DNA of 64,000 nt, from assembly GCF_036014195.1 (NCBI RefSeq), contig NZ_CP107918.1:6944001-7008000 (forward strand). The letters are read 5' to 3'. Source of the DNA: Streptomyces sp. NBC_00442 (lineage in GTDB: Bacteria > Actinomycetota > Actinomycetes > Streptomycetales > Streptomycetaceae). This document shows, piece by piece, positions 19,194-30,934 of the stretch (position 1 is its first letter; every line of letters begins with the position of its first letter). Both the position numbers and the translations under genes were made by a program. The notes below the pieces were generated by a model that did not search any database, had not been told where the DNA came from, and saw nothing but the letters and a program-made list of their open reading frames with translations.

Positions 19194-19506
19194 CGCACAC
19201 CCTCCGGGCGCCGGGGGAGGGGTGGCCGGCCGGAGGGCGCCGTCGAGCGCCGTATGTGATGTGTCGTCACCTTGTCACCTGTCAGATCGTGCTGCCTGGA
19301 GCCTCGTTCGGAGAGCCGCCCCTCGGAACGGGCTGCCATCCTGCCCCATGCCCGGAGCGTCCCCGCAGCTGGGCGGCGCCCTTCCGTGGGCACCCTCCGC
19401 CGCGCCGTGGGCACAGGCGGTGAGGGGAGGCATCAAATGCGGGGCGCGACGGTATACCTACCAGTAGGGAACCCGCCCGCTGCGGCGGCCGGCGCCGCCG
19501 CCCGGT

Positions 19507-19536
19507 ATCCGGTACCGCGGAATCCGGTACCGCGGA
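19507..19536. repeat. Perfect 15-bp tandem duplication
   Basis: ATCCGGTACCGCGGA occurs twice with no spacer. It lies in the roughly 500-bp gap (19194-19698) between the MscS and cold-shock-like genes, where I see no convincing gene. Confidence 0.85.
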
Positions 19537-19698
19537 CGGTTCCCTTCCGGGGCGGCGGGAGCCCCTCGGCGGGCAGGCCCGCTTCCTTCCCGCGCGGGAG
19601 CCCGCGCCCCGTCGTGGCCCCGGTGGAACCGGCCGGTTCCTCATTCCCGGCCCCAGCCCGTGACCGGCCGCAGAATCGATCACGTGAGGAGCGAGGCG

Positions 19699-19905
19699 AT
19701 GAGCGAGCGATGCGACGGGATCGTTCAGTACTTCGACCGTGAGAAGGGCTACGGGTTCGTCGTGCCGTTCGGCCGGCGTGATGCCATCTACGTGCGCCGG
19801 GAGGACATCGAGGGAGAGATACGGACCCTGTCGGAGGGGCAGCAGGTGTCCTTCGTCATCGAGCTCGGCCTGGGCCGCTTCGAAGCGCGCGCGGTGCGCC
19901 CGTGA
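19699..19905 (+). CDS. Divergent cold-shock-domain protein
   Basis: A 68-residue single CSD protein: GIVQYFDREKGYGFVVPFG carries the RNP1 element (KGYGFV) and DAIYVRREDI is a modified RNP2, followed by LSEGQQVSFVIELGLGRFEARAV. It should be a small beta-barrel binding single-stranded nucleic acid. The aromatic surface of RNP2 is weaker than in the main CspA-type proteins (Ile-Tyr-Val instead of Val-Phe-Val-His), so it may act differently. The ATG at 19699 follows GAGGAGCGAGG; an upstream ATG at 19660 is less likely. Confidence 0.88.
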   Translation: MSERCDGIVQYFDREKGYGFVVPFGRRDAIYVRREDIEGEIRTLSEGQQVSFVIELGLGRFEARAVRP

Positions 19906-20048
19906 CCGATGGCCCGGCGGCGGCTCCCGGCGGCGGCTCCCGGGGGGAGGCGGGGGCCGCGCTGCGTGCCCCCGCGGGCACCCCCCGCGAACACCCCGCC
20001 GTGACCGTCCCGCCACCCCGGGTCACCGTGGCCGGGGCCCCGTCATGA

Positions 20049-22331
<2,283 letters not shown>

Positions 22332-22365
22332 CCCCGACTCCCCTCGCGGGGAGCCCAGTTGAGCA

Positions 22366-22408
22366 CGCCGCTGCCCCGGCCGGATCCGTTCCGGCCGGGG
22401 CAGCGGCG
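22366..22408. terminator. Strong hairpin terminator between icd and the esterase-like gene
   Basis: A perfect 19-bp stem (beginning CGCCGCTGCCCC and ending GGGGCAGCGGCG) with a 5-base loop lies in the convergent gap 35 bases after the icd stop and 26 bases before the 3' end of the minus-strand gene. Probably serves both genes. Confidence 0.85.
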
Positions 22409-22433
22409 CATGGGCGGTGCGGCCCGGCGCGGG

Positions 22434-23504
22434 TCAGAGGTGCCGCGGCAGCCGGACCGTCAGCGCGTACAGGCGGGTGGTCTGCACCGGGTTCTCGTTG
22501 TCGTCGCTGACCAGGAGGAGCCGCAGCCGGCCGTCCCGGGAGCGGCCGGTGACGGCAAGCCCCTCGATGTTGTCGAGCAGCGGGTTGGGCTGCGGCTGCT
22601 TGGCCGTCGCGCCCAGGGACGGACAGGCGGCCAGGTCGGCCAGCAGGGTCTTGCGCACGACGCGGGCACGCCCCGGCAGGTCCTGGACGCCGCTCACGTC
22701 GCTCGCGCCGCGCGGGTCGGCGAGGAAGAGGCGCACCGAGTTGCCGACACCCGCGGTGAAGCCGCGCTCGAGGACGAGCAGCCGGCCGTCTCCCGTCGCG
22801 GTGATCTCCGAGACGCCCGCGTTCGGATCGGCGGGATAGGCGTACTGCCCGGCGAGCCGGAACGCGCCCTTCACGCTGCCCCGTTGCCAGGTCTGGAACC
22901 GCAGGAGCGTGCGCCCCGCCGCGTCCTTGGCGTCCCCCGCAAGAGGAGCCTCCATGGAGGCGATGAGCGTGCGGCCACCGGGCTGCAGGGCGAGACCCTC
23001 GAACGTCGCGTTGGCGATGGCGCGTCCGGCCGGCGCGACCCGCAGGGCGTCCGGGACGGGAAGCCGCCCCAGGAGACGGCCGTCGCGGTCGTAGCGGCGC
23101 ACGGACGGTTCGAGCTCCGAGGTGATCAGACGGGTACCGTCCCGCTCCACGACGACGGCCTCCGAGTCGAGCGGCGCGCCCTTCTCGTCCGCGAGCGGCA
23201 CGACGCGGGCCGGCGCGGCCGCCAGGTGGCCGCCCACCTTCAGGGAGAACAGCTGCGAGCGGTCGGACAGTGCGGCGATCCTGCCGTCGGTGTCCACGGC
23301 GAGCCCGGACAGATTGCCGACCACCGTGCCCTGGAACATCGTCTTGTCCAGGACGTCGGAGAAGCCGTCGAGCACCGTAGAGGCGGAGCAGGCGTCGCGG
23401 CCGCCCGGGGACGGGCCGGCCGCGGCGCTCGCGTCCATGGCACCCATGGAGACGACGACGGCCAGCGAGAGGGTCGCAGCGGCGGTGACGGTGGGCAGGC
23501 GCAC
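22434..23504 (-). CDS. Secreted esterase-like activity of phytase family protein
   Basis: A 356-residue exported protein. A signal peptide ([18 protein letters not shown]...DASAAAG) precedes a beta-propeller-like domain with [42 protein letters not shown] and [20 protein letters not shown], the pattern of the phytase-like domain family. Role outside the cell unknown; phosphomonoesterase activity is possible but not demonstrable. The GTG at 23504 is chosen because GGAGGAA lies three bases upstream. The 250-bp gap to the divergent P450 gene must hold both promoters. Confidence 0.85.
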   Translation of the reverse strand: MRLPTVTAAATLSLAVVVSMGAMDASAAAGPSPGGRDACSASTVLDGFSDVLDKTMFQGTVVGNLSGLAVDTDGRIAALSDRSQLFSLKVGGHLAAAPARVVPLADEKGAPLDSEAVVVERDGTRLITSELEPSVRRYDRDGRLLGRLPVPDALRVAPAGRAIANATFEGLALQPGGRTLIASMEAPLAGDAKDAAGRTLLRFQTWQRGSVKGAFRLAGQYAYPADPNAGVSEITATGDGRLLVLERGFTAGVGNSVRLFLADPRGASDVSGVQDLPGRARVVRKTLLADLAACPSLGATAKQPQPNPLLDNIEGLAVTGRSRDGRLRLLLVSDDNENPVQTTRLYALTVRLPRHL

Positions 23505-23754
23505 TAGTTCCTCCGAAGTCGGGGGCGGGGCCCCGACACCGTAAACCGGCGTGTGTGACGGGCGCGTTGACATCCGCGATCCCGCGCGCAAACACCCGAT
23601 CACCGGTCGAACCGGGCCCGGAGCGGCCGGCGCCGGAGCACACCGCATGTGAGCTGCGCCCCTGGCGGACCGTGAGCGGCCCCGGGCCACTTATCCTGAG
23701 CGACCCGGTCCGTACCCGGTGTCCTGGCCGCACAACCTGTCCTTGGAGTCCGAC

Positions 23755-25035
23755 TTGAGGGTAAATCTCCGTTCCCGAGTCACGATGTGGCTCGGGCGTA
23801 CCTACCTTGCCAGGATCCAGAAGCGCGGTATCGGGCCGGCCACGATCTCGCTGCTGCCCGACGCGCTGCTCATGCCGCTGCGCCGTGACGGACTCGACCC
23901 GGTCCCCGAGCTCACCGCGCGCCAGGCCGACGAGCCGGTCAGCAAGGTCCCGCTGCCGTTCGGCATGGACGCCTGGGTGGTGACGGGACACGACGCCGTC
24001 AAGGCCGTCCTCGGCTCCGCCGACGGATTCAGCAACGACTTCACCCACCTCGCGGGCAACGCGGGTGTCGTGGAGGAGCAGCATCCCGGCGGGCTCGGAT
24101 TCAGCGATCCGCCGGTGCACACCCGGCTGCGCCGCATCCTGACGCCCGAGTTCACCATGCGCAGGCTGCGCCGCCTGACCCCGCGCATCGACGCCCTCGT
24201 CGAGGAGCGGCTCGACGCGATGGAGGCGGCGGGCGGCACGGTCGACCTGGTCGAGGCGTTCGCGCTTCCCATACCCTCCCTGACCATATGCGAGCTGCTC
24301 GGCGTGCCCTACGAGGACCGCCACGACTTCCAGCAGCTCGCCATGGAACGCTTCGACCTGTTCGCCGGGGCGACCGCGCCCCTCGGCGCGATGTCCGCCT
24401 CGCTGTCCTACTTCCGGGACGTCGTCAAGCAGCAGCGCGAGAACCCGGGCGACGGCCTCATCGGCATGATCGTCAAGGAGCACGGCGACAGCGTCGGCGA
24501 CGACGAACTCGCCGGGCTCGCCGACGGCGTCCTGACCGGCGGGTTCGAGACCACCGCGAGCATGCTGGCGCTCGGCTCCCTGGTCCTGCTCCAGGACCCG
24601 GACGCCTTCGCGCGGATCGCCCACGACGAGGCGGCCGCCGCGACGTTCGTCGAGGAGGCGCTGCGCCATCTCACCGTCGTCCAGCTGGCCTTCCCGCGCT
24701 TCGCCCGCGAGGACGTCGAGGTCGCTGGTGTGGTCATTCCCAAGGGCGACATGGTTCTCTGCTCGCTCAGCGGCGCCAACCGCGACGCCTCGTTCACCGC
24801 GGACGGCGCCCGCTTCGACCCGCAGCGCAAGGCGGGCGGCCACCTCGCCTTCGGTTACGGCATCCACCGCTGCATCGGCGCCGAACTCGCCCGCATGGAA
24901 CTGCGCGCTGCCTTCCCCGCCCTGGTCCGCCGCTTCCCCGACATGCGCCTGGCCGTACCGGCCGAGGAACTCGCCTTCCGCAAGCTGTCGATCGTGTACG
25001 GCGTCGAAGCGCTGCCCGTGCGCCTGCGGGGCTGA
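23755..25035 (+). CDS. Cytochrome P450
   Basis: A roughly 426-residue soluble P450 monooxygenase: I-helix motif GGFETT, the ExxR pair in EEALRH, and the heme loop FGYGIHRCIGAELARMELR with the thiolate cysteine. Needs ferredoxin and reductase partners, none of which are adjacent. Start choice: TTG at 23755 has GGAG six bases upstream; ATG at 23719 lacks a clear site, and ATG at 23785 would remove conserved N-terminal residues. Substrate unknown; the gene is not next to a biosynthetic operon. Confidence 0.93.
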   Translation: MRVNLRSRVTMWLGRTYLARIQKRGIGPATISLLPDALLMPLRRDGLDPVPELTARQADEPVSKVPLPFGMDAWVVTGHDAVKAVLGSADGFSNDFTHLAGNAGVVEEQHPGGLGFSDPPVHTRLRRILTPEFTMRRLRRLTPRIDALVEERLDAMEAAGGTVDLVEAFALPIPSLTICELLGVPYEDRHDFQQLAMERFDLFAGATAPLGAMSASLSYFRDVVKQQRENPGDGLIGMIVKEHGDSVGDDELAGLADGVLTGGFETTASMLALGSLVLLQDPDAFARIAHDEAAAATFVEEALRHLTVVQLAFPRFAREDVEVAGVVIPKGDMVLCSLSGANRDASFTADGARFDPQRKAGGHLAFGYGIHRCIGAELARMELRAAFPALVRRFPDMRLAVPAEELAFRKLSIVYGVEALPVRLRG

Positions 25036-25040
25036 CGGCA

Positions 25041-25066
25041 GCCGCCCGGACCGTGGACCGGGCGGC
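25041..25066. terminator. Hairpin between P450 and secreted protein gene
   Basis: GCCGCCCGG and CCGGGCGGC form a 9-bp stem with an 8-base loop, 5 bases after the P450 stop, in a convergent gap of 57 bases. Confidence 0.6.
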
Positions 25067-25092
25067 GCGAGGCGTGCGGGCCGTGCGCGCGG

Positions 25093-26550
25093 TCAGCTCA
25101 CCGTGAGCGCGGTGTCGTCCAGGACGAACGACGTCTGGAGCTTGGAGCCCTCCGTCGCGGTGAACCTGAGCGTCACCGTCTGCCCCGCGTAGGCGCCGAG
25201 ATCCACGGTGCGCTGCGCGTAGCCGCTCGCGGCGTTGAGGTTGGAGTACGTGACGGGAGTGGCGAGGACCGTGCCGCTGGCGTTCACGACCTGGACCTTG
25301 AGGGTGTCGTACGCGGTGCCTCCGGTCTCCGCGGTGTCGATGTGCAGCTGGAAGCCCAGCGAGGCGGCGCAGCCCGCGGGGATCGACACCGTCTGGGCGA
25401 GGGTGTCGGTGTGCGCGGTTCCCTTGCCGCCGAGCCAGGCCTTGTAGGCGCCTGTGCGGGCGGGCTCGCCGGCGTTCGTGTTGATGATGCCGCTGGTCGC
25501 GGACCACCCCGAACTGCCGGATTCGAAGCCGGGGTTGGCGAGCAGCTGGGCCGCGGTGCACGAGCCGGTGCCGCCGCCCGTGGACGCGCCGGAGAGCCAC
25601 TCGGTGGCGTTGAGGGCGAGCGCGGCGTCGGTGCCCGCGGGGTCGTTCCAGCCGTCGTACAGGGTGTTGCCGGACTGGCCCGTGCCGTCGTCGATGGGCG
25701 AGCTGTCGCCCCAGAAGGCGACGCGGCCGCTGCCGAAGGAGCTGGTGGCGAAGAAGGCGCCGGTGTTCCCCGAGGATCCGGTGCGGTAGACCTCGCCCTT
25801 GGCGGCGGCGTTGTCGGCCGGCTTGAGGGTCACGGTGGTGCCGTTGCGGATGATGCTGCCGGTCACCTTGCCGAACGAGCCGTTGAGGACCGGGTCGGAA
25901 CTGTCGCTGACGGCCCTCGGGTTGTCGGTGGCGATGTTGAGCGAGTCGACCGAGAAGCCGAACGGGTCGGTGGAGTCGACACTGTTGTTGGACATCAGGT
26001 CGTTGATGACCTTCACCGCGTCCGCGCCGTCGTTGTTGCGGTCGGAGCCGGTGTGGTCGGAGATGAGGAAGAGCCCGCCGCCGTTCTTCACGAACTGCAT
26101 CACCGCGGTCTTCTCGGCGGCGCTCAGCAGGACGTTCGGCTCGGGCAGGACGAACGTGTCGAAGTTCTTGAGGTCGAGCGCGGACGACGTGCCGTAGGTG
26201 ATGGTGTTGCCCGAAGGCAGCGTCTTGAGGGCGTAGCCGCCGCTCTTCTGGAGCGCCACGCCCCACGAGGACAGGGCGCCGGTCCAGTCCTTGTCGGCGC
26301 CGGGGGAGGGGTTTTGGGCCAGGGGATCCGGCTGGCTGGTACTGATGATCCAGTCGGCGTTGCCCGCGGTCTCCGCCTTGGAGTTGTCGAACAGCACCCG
26401 GTGCGGGGCGGTGGCGGCCGGGTGGGCCGTGGCGGCCGGCGGGGTGGCGGCTTCGGCGGCCGCGCCACCGGCGACGACGAGCGCGCCGATCGCGGCCAGG
26501 GCGCCTGCGGTCCGTCGGCCCGAGCGGCCGGAACGTGTGGCTCCGAGCAT
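25093..26550 (-). CDS. Secreted multidomain protein, GATase-fold plus C-terminal beta-sandwich
   Basis: A 485-residue exported protein with a signal peptide (MLGATRSGRSGRRTAG... cleaved near residues 35-40). The first part (HRVLFDNSKAETAGNADWII, DLKNFDTFVLPEPN, FVKNGGGLFLISDHTGSDRN) looks like a ThuA/DUF4350-type Rossmann domain. After a Gly/Ser/Thr linker, a C-terminal domain (LLANPGFESGSSGWSAT ... LRFTATEG ... FVLDDTALTVS) resembles carbohydrate-binding or P-type beta-sandwich modules. Probably acts on or binds polysaccharide outside the cell; exact activity unknown. ATG at 26550 follows ACGGAGG. The 298 bases upstream, shared with the divergent methyltransferase gene, show no other gene. 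Confidence 0.8.
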   Translation of the reverse strand: MLGATRSGRSGRRTAGALAAIGALVVAGGAAAEAATPPAATAHPAATAPHRVLFDNSKAETAGNADWIISTSQPDPLAQNPSPGADKDWTGALSSWGVALQKSGGYALKTLPSGNTITYGTSSALDLKNFDTFVLPEPNVLLSAAEKTAVMQFVKNGGGLFLISDHTGSDRNNDGADAVKVINDLMSNNSVDSTDPFGFSVDSLNIATDNPRAVSDSSDPVLNGSFGKVTGSIIRNGTTVTLKPADNAAAKGEVYRTGSSGNTGAFFATSSFGSGRVAFWGDSSPIDDGTGQSGNTLYDGWNDPAGTDAALALNATEWLSGASTGGGTGSCTAAQLLANPGFESGSSGWSATSGIINTNAGEPARTGAYKAWLGGKGTAHTDTLAQTVSIPAGCAASLGFQLHIDTAETGGTAYDTLKVQVVNASGTVLATPVTYSNLNAASGYAQRTVDLGAYAGQTVTLRFTATEGSKLQTSFVLDDTALTVS

Positions 26551-26848
26551 CCTGCGTACCTCCGTCAAAGGTGGGGAGAGGTGGTGGGGACACCAAGTCT
26601 GCGCGCGTAGAACGTCGTTGTACGGTCGCCCGTGCGGCGCGCGATTGAACCGTACATGGCGAAAACGCGCCGCGGCAGGGGGCGGGCGGTGGCCGGTTCG
26701 CCCGCCCGGTGGCCGACCGGCGCCCCTTCGCGCGGACCGTCCCCGCGATCGTCTCCGCCCGGGGTCAGGGGTCTGGGGCACGGGCTGCGCCGTCCCAGGA
26801 GCGGCAGCGGCGCCCCGCCCCGAAGCCGAGCCCCTATGCTGAGCAGCC

Positions 26849-27556
26849 ATGTTCGCTCCCCAGGGCCCCACCTTCCGGGAACTCGCCGTCCAGGCGCTGT
26901 CGTCCGTCGAGCACGGCTACGACCTGCTCGCCCCCAAGTTCGACCACACCCCCTTCCGCACGCCCGAGGCGGTCCTCGCGCCGGTGGCGTCCGTGCTCGA
27001 CGCGCTCGGCCCCTTCGGCCGGGGGCTCGACCTGTGCTGCGGTACCGGCGCGGGCCTCGGCGTCCTTGGCGAGGTGTGCCGCGAGGAGGTCACCGGGGTC
27101 GACATCAGCGCCGGGATGCTGGCCGTCGCCGCCCGCGCCCACCCGAGGGCACGGCTGATCCGGGCCGACGCACGCGCGCTGCCGCTGCGTGCCGCGTTCG
27201 ATCTGGCCGTCAGCTTCGGCGCGTTCGGGCACTTCCTGCCCCGGGAGCGCCCCGGCCTCTTCGCCCAGGTGCACGCCGCGCTGCGGCCCGGCGGCAGGTT
27301 CGCCTTCCCGGTGGTGGCGCCGCCGCGGCCCGGCGGCCCGGCGCACCTCGCCCTGCTGGGATTCGACACGGCGATGCGGGTGCGCAACGCGCTGTGGCGT
27401 CCCCCGTTCGTCATGTACTACCGCGGGTTCGGGCTCGCGGACGTGCGCCGGGAACTCGCGGCCGCCGGCTTCGGCGTCGAGCTGTACGCGCTCGAGGAGC
27501 TCGGCCGACGCGCGGACGGCAGCCCACGCGCCCGGCTTGTGGTGGCCACCAGGTAG
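26849..27556 (+). CDS. Class I SAM-dependent methyltransferase
   Basis: A 235-residue protein with motif I GLDLCCGTGAGLGVL, the acidic residue after beta 2 in VTGVDISAGML, RADARALPL and the post-motif region AALRPGGRFAF. It methylates a small molecule with S-adenosylmethionine; the acceptor is unknown. Typical Methyltransf_11/25 length. The gene is isolated, with a strong hairpin after it. Confidence 0.9.
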   Translation: MFAPQGPTFRELAVQALSSVEHGYDLLAPKFDHTPFRTPEAVLAPVASVLDALGPFGRGLDLCCGTGAGLGVLGEVCREEVTGVDISAGMLAVAARAHPRARLIRADARALPLRAAFDLAVSFGAFGHFLPRERPGLFAQVHAALRPGGRFAFPVVAPPRPGGPAHLALLGFDTAMRVRNALWRPPFVMYYRGFGLADVRRELAAAGFGVELYALEELGRRADGSPRARLVVATR

Positions 27557-27581
27557 CGGGCAGGAGAAGGCGCCGCGCACG

Positions 27582-27612
27582 AACGGGCCCCGCCGTAGGA
27601 GCGGGGCCCGTT
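27582..27612. terminator. Bidirectional hairpin terminator
   Basis: AACGGGCCCCGC pairs perfectly with GCGGGGCCCGTT across a 7-base loop, in the convergent gap between the methyltransferase and alpha-galactosidase genes. The terminal AA/TT gives a short U-tract in either direction. Confidence 0.8.
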
Positions 27613-27686
27613 GTGACGTCCTCGTGAGCCCTCGAACGAGGGCGTCAACCTCCGTCTGCTTCTTCGGGCAGTTCCGTCAACCTCCT

Positions 27687-29360
27687 TCAGGAACAGGTGA
27701 GGTGGGGCGCCGCCCAGTCGGCGTGGTCGTAGTCGATGCCGTCCCCGGAGTCCGTCACGACCAGCTTCAGCTCGTCGGCTCCGGTCAGATCGGCGCCGAT
27801 CGTTCTCGCCGCGTCGGCGCCGGTGACCCGGCCGCTGGCGGCGACCGGCACCCCGTCCCGGTAGACCTGGAAGACGACCGACCCCTTCGCGCCCACCTCG
27901 TCGTCGAGACCCACGTCCGCCCTGAACGCGGTGCAGGTGCCGCCGAGGTAGTACGTCAGCGTGGACGAGGCGTGGACGCCGAGGCCCTTGGTGTATCCGG
28001 CGCCGTTGAGGGTGAGGCTCCGGCCGTCGCCCGTGGCCTGTTCGCCGTTGCTGCGGTCGCGTTCGACCGGACCCCAGCCGTTCTCCGCCGATGTCCACGA
28101 CAGATCGCTGAGCTGGTGGAGCCCCGGCGCCGGTGACGTCCTGGGGCCCGGCGTGACCCGGTACATCACCGTGCCGTGCGCGGGCACCGACGCGCCGATG
28201 GCGCCCGTGGTGACGCTGGTGCGATGGGACCACAGGTCCTTGAGGGTGTACGAGGACGACCCGCCGAGCCCGATGGCACCGATCGACGTCGAGACCGTGC
28301 GGGCGGAGGCGGTCTCATTGGTGAGGGTCACCGAACGGCCGCCGTCCGCGAGGGGCTTGGTCATCACGACCAGGCCGCCCGAGCTGGACACGACCGTGCC
28401 CTGCCGACCGAGCGGATCCTGGTCGACGGCGATGACGTCGGTGTTCTTCAGGATCGCGAGGGTGGCCGCGCTCGGGGCGCGCAGGTCGCTCCCGATGAGG
28501 AGCGGCGCCGCCATCTGCGACCACAGGCTGAAGTGCGTGCGGTACTCGGTGTCGGTCATGCCGCCGTTGCCGACCTCCAGCATGTCCGGGTCGTTCCAGC
28601 CGCCCGGCCCCGCGGCGGCGGCCAGCGGCTGGTTCTGGTGCGCGATGCCGATCATGCTCGACCAGGAGTCGCTGATGTCGCCCGTGGTGCGCCACGAGTT
28701 GCCGGTGCCCGACGCCCACGTCCAGGGCTGGTTCTGGCCCCACTCGCAGATGCTGTAGAGGATGGGCCGGCCGGTGGCCTTCAGGGCGTCGCCCATCGCC
28801 CGGTAGCGCTGTCGGGCGTCGACGCCGCCGTTGTTGCAGTTGTCGTACTTGAGGTAGTCCACACCCCACGACGCCCACAGCTCGGCGTCCTGCCGCTCGT
28901 GCCCGAGACCGCCGGGGAAGCCCTGCGTGTCGCAGGTCTTGGTGCCGGCGCTGGAGTAGAGGCCGAACTTGAGCCCCTTGGCGTGCACGTAGTCCGCGAC
29001 GGCCTTGATGCCGTGGGGGAAGCGCGCCGGGTCGGGCACGAGATTCCCGGCGGCGTCACGGTCGGGCAGCGCCCAGCAGTCGTCGATGTTGACGTAGGTG
29101 TACCCGACGTCCTTGAGGCCGTCGGCGACGAAGGCGTCCGCGACGCCCTCGACCATCGCCTCGTTGAACTCGGCCCGGCAGTGCGTGGAGTTCCAGTTGT
29201 TGAACCCCATCTGCGGGGCACGCGCCAGACCGTTGTCCACGGCCGCCGCCTCCGGCGCGGCGGCGACCTCCACGGCGGCCGTCAGGCCGCCCGAGAAGAG
29301 GGCGACGGTGCCCAGGAAGGCGACGAGACGGTGTCTGAAACTGTGCAGTTCGGTAGTCAA
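27687..29360 (-). CDS. Secreted alpha-galactosidase (GH27) with C-terminal NPCBM-like domain
   Basis: A 557-residue exported glycosidase. After the signal peptide the GH27 barrel begins at LARAPQMGFNNWNS; YVNIDDCWALPDRD, the nucleophile region VDYLKYDNCN and SICEWGQNQPW follow, with the acid/base segment GGWNDPDMLEVG. A beta-sandwich comes next, then a C-terminal domain (SDLSWTSAENGWGPVERD ... LGVHASSTLTYYL ... ADVGLDDEV) of the novel putative carbohydrate-binding module type. It releases terminal alpha-galactose from plant oligosaccharides outside the cell. The start is TTG at 29360, preceded by GGAG at six bases; there is no nearby ATG. Confidence 0.95.
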   Translation of the reverse strand: MTTELHSFRHRLVAFLGTVALFSGGLTAAVEVAAAPEAAAVDNGLARAPQMGFNNWNSTHCRAEFNEAMVEGVADAFVADGLKDVGYTYVNIDDCWALPDRDAAGNLVPDPARFPHGIKAVADYVHAKGLKFGLYSSAGTKTCDTQGFPGGLGHERQDAELWASWGVDYLKYDNCNNGGVDARQRYRAMGDALKATGRPILYSICEWGQNQPWTWASGTGNSWRTTGDISDSWSSMIGIAHQNQPLAAAAGPGGWNDPDMLEVGNGGMTDTEYRTHFSLWSQMAAPLLIGSDLRAPSAATLAILKNTDVIAVDQDPLGRQGTVVSSSGGLVVMTKPLADGGRSVTLTNETASARTVSTSIGAIGLGGSSSYTLKDLWSHRTSVTTGAIGASVPAHGTVMYRVTPGPRTSPAPGLHQLSDLSWTSAENGWGPVERDRSNGEQATGDGRSLTLNGAGYTKGLGVHASSTLTYYLGGTCTAFRADVGLDDEVGAKGSVVFQVYRDGVPVAASGRVTGADAARTIGADLTGADELKLVVTDSGDGIDYDHADWAAPHLTCS

Positions 29361-29487
29361 GTGCGACTCCAGTGGGGGTATTTGGCGCACAAGCGAACGA
29401 CGTCGAACGAAAGCAACCACATCTCAGCGGTCGGACCCGTGCATGTCAAGGGAAGCGGGCGCCGTGTCGGAATACCGGGCCCCTGCC

Positions 29488-29536
29488 GGGCCGGCTGCTC
29501 TCCTTGGCCTCGCTGCCCGAGGAGAGCAGCCGGCCC
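29488..29536 (-). terminator. Terminator of the encapsulin operon
   Basis: A 16-17-bp stem (GGGCCGGCTGCTCTCC / GGAGAGCAGCCGGCCC) with a short loop, about 85 bases beyond the cysteine desulfurase stop and well upstream of nothing else on that strand. The most likely end of the encapsulin-desulfurase transcript. Confidence 0.75.
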
Positions 29537-29620
29537 TGGAAGAGCAGCGGCCCGGATTCCTTCAGCGCCCGAGGGCCGAACCGGCGGTCCGGGACGCGGC
29601 GCCGGTCCCTCGGGTGACGG

Positions 29621-30934
29621 TCAGGCCGAGCGGTCGAGTTCGAGCAGCGACGTCACCAGCCGGTCCACCTCCTCGGGCGTGTTGTACAGGGCGAACGAGG
29701 CGCGGGCGGCGGCTGCCAGGCCGTAGTGGGCCAGGGCGGGCTGCGCGCAGTGATGGCCGGCCCGGATCGCGATGCCGTCGCGGTCGAGCCACGAGGCGAT
29801 ATCCGCCGGATCCCGGCCCGCCATGGTGAACGTCAGGACCGCGATCCTCCGTGCCTCAGGACCCAGGATCTCCAGGCCCGGCACGTTCCCCATGGCTTTC
29901 CGCGCGTACGCCGTGAGGGCCTCCTCGTACGCCGCGACCGCGGCCAGGTCGAAGGAGGTGAACCAGTTCAGCGCGGCGAGCAGTCCGGCCACGCCCGCGA
30001 TGTGCCCGGTACCGGCTTCCAGGAGATGGGGCGCGGGGGCGAACGTGGTGCGCTCGAAGGAGACCGAGTCGATCATGTTGCCACCGCCCTGCCAGGGCCG
30101 GAGCTCCCCGAGCACGCCCGGCTTCACATAGAGCGCGCCGATGCCCGTCGGGGCGTACAGCTTGTGCCCGGAGAAGGCGTAGAAGTCGGCGTCCAGGGCG
30201 GTCACGTCGACGGGCAGGTGGGCGACGGCCTGGGCGCCGTCGACGAGAACCCTGGCCCCGTAGCGGTGGGCGAGCGCGGTCATCTCGCGGACCGGCGGTA
30301 CCGTGCCGAGGACGTTGGACGCCTGCCCGAGCGCCACCAGGCGGGTGCGCGAGGAGAGCAGGCCGGCGTAGGCGTCCTGGTCGATCCGGCCGTCCGCGAG
30401 GAGGGGCACCGGCACCACCCGGGCCCGGGTCTCCTTCGCGATCAACTGCCAGGGAACGATGTTGGAATGGTGTTCGAGGGCCGGTACGAGGATGTCGTCG
30501 CCGGGGCCGAGGCGGCCGCGGCCCCAGCTCTGGGCGACCAGGTTCACCGCCTCCGTCGTGCCGCGGACGAACACGATGGAATCGGGGGACGCCGCCCCGA
30601 GGAAGTCCGCGACGGCGGCCCGGCCCGCCTCGTAGAGATCGGTGGCCTCGCGCGCCATGGTGTGTGCGCCCCGGTGGATGTTGGAGTTCGCCGTGCCGTA
30701 GTAGCCGGCGACGGCCTCGATGACCTGGCGCGGCTTCTGCGTGGTGGCCGCGTTGTCGAGCCACACCAGCGGATGCCCGTTGACCGTACGGTGCAGGATC
30801 GGGACGTCCTTGCGGGCCGACTCGGGCGTGAACGCATCCGGGGTGCGGCCCGGGGCGTCGGCCGGGCCCGTCTCCGGGCGGCTGTCCGCCGGGCGGCTGT
30901 GCGCCCGCGGGTCCGCGGTCTCAGGAATAGTCAT
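29621..30934 (-). CDS. Cysteine desulfurase, probable encapsulin cargo
   Basis: A 437-residue PLP enzyme of the SufS type: VWLDNAATTQKP, EHHSNIVPW, the PLP lysine in SGHKLYAPTG, and the persulfide-forming cysteine in RAGHHCAQP. It takes sulfur from cysteine, giving alanine and enzyme persulfide. The first 45 residues before VPILHRTVNGHP are Pro/Ala/Asp/Arg-rich and lack any structured pattern; SufS proteins do not have this extension, whereas family 2 encapsulin desulfurase cargos carry a disordered N-terminal targeting region. The gene starts 14 bases inside the end of the encapsulin gene, so translation is coupled. No sufB, sufC, sufD or sufU is adjacent, which argues against the housekeeping Fe-S role. 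Confidence 0.93.
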   Translation of the reverse strand: MTIPETADPRAHSRPADSRPETGPADAPGRTPDAFTPESARKDVPILHRTVNGHPLVWLDNAATTQKPRQVIEAVAGYYGTANSNIHRGAHTMAREATDLYEAGRAAVADFLGAASPDSIVFVRGTTEAVNLVAQSWGRGRLGPGDDILVPALEHHSNIVPWQLIAKETRARVVPVPLLADGRIDQDAYAGLLSSRTRLVALGQASNVLGTVPPVREMTALAHRYGARVLVDGAQAVAHLPVDVTALDADFYAFSGHKLYAPTGIGALYVKPGVLGELRPWQGGGNMIDSVSFERTTFAPAPHLLEAGTGHIAGVAGLLAALNWFTSFDLAAVAAYEEALTAYARKAMGNVPGLEILGPEARRIAVLTFTMAGRDPADIASWLDRDGIAIRAGHHCAQPALAHYGLAAAARASFALYNTPEEVDRLVTSLLELDRSA

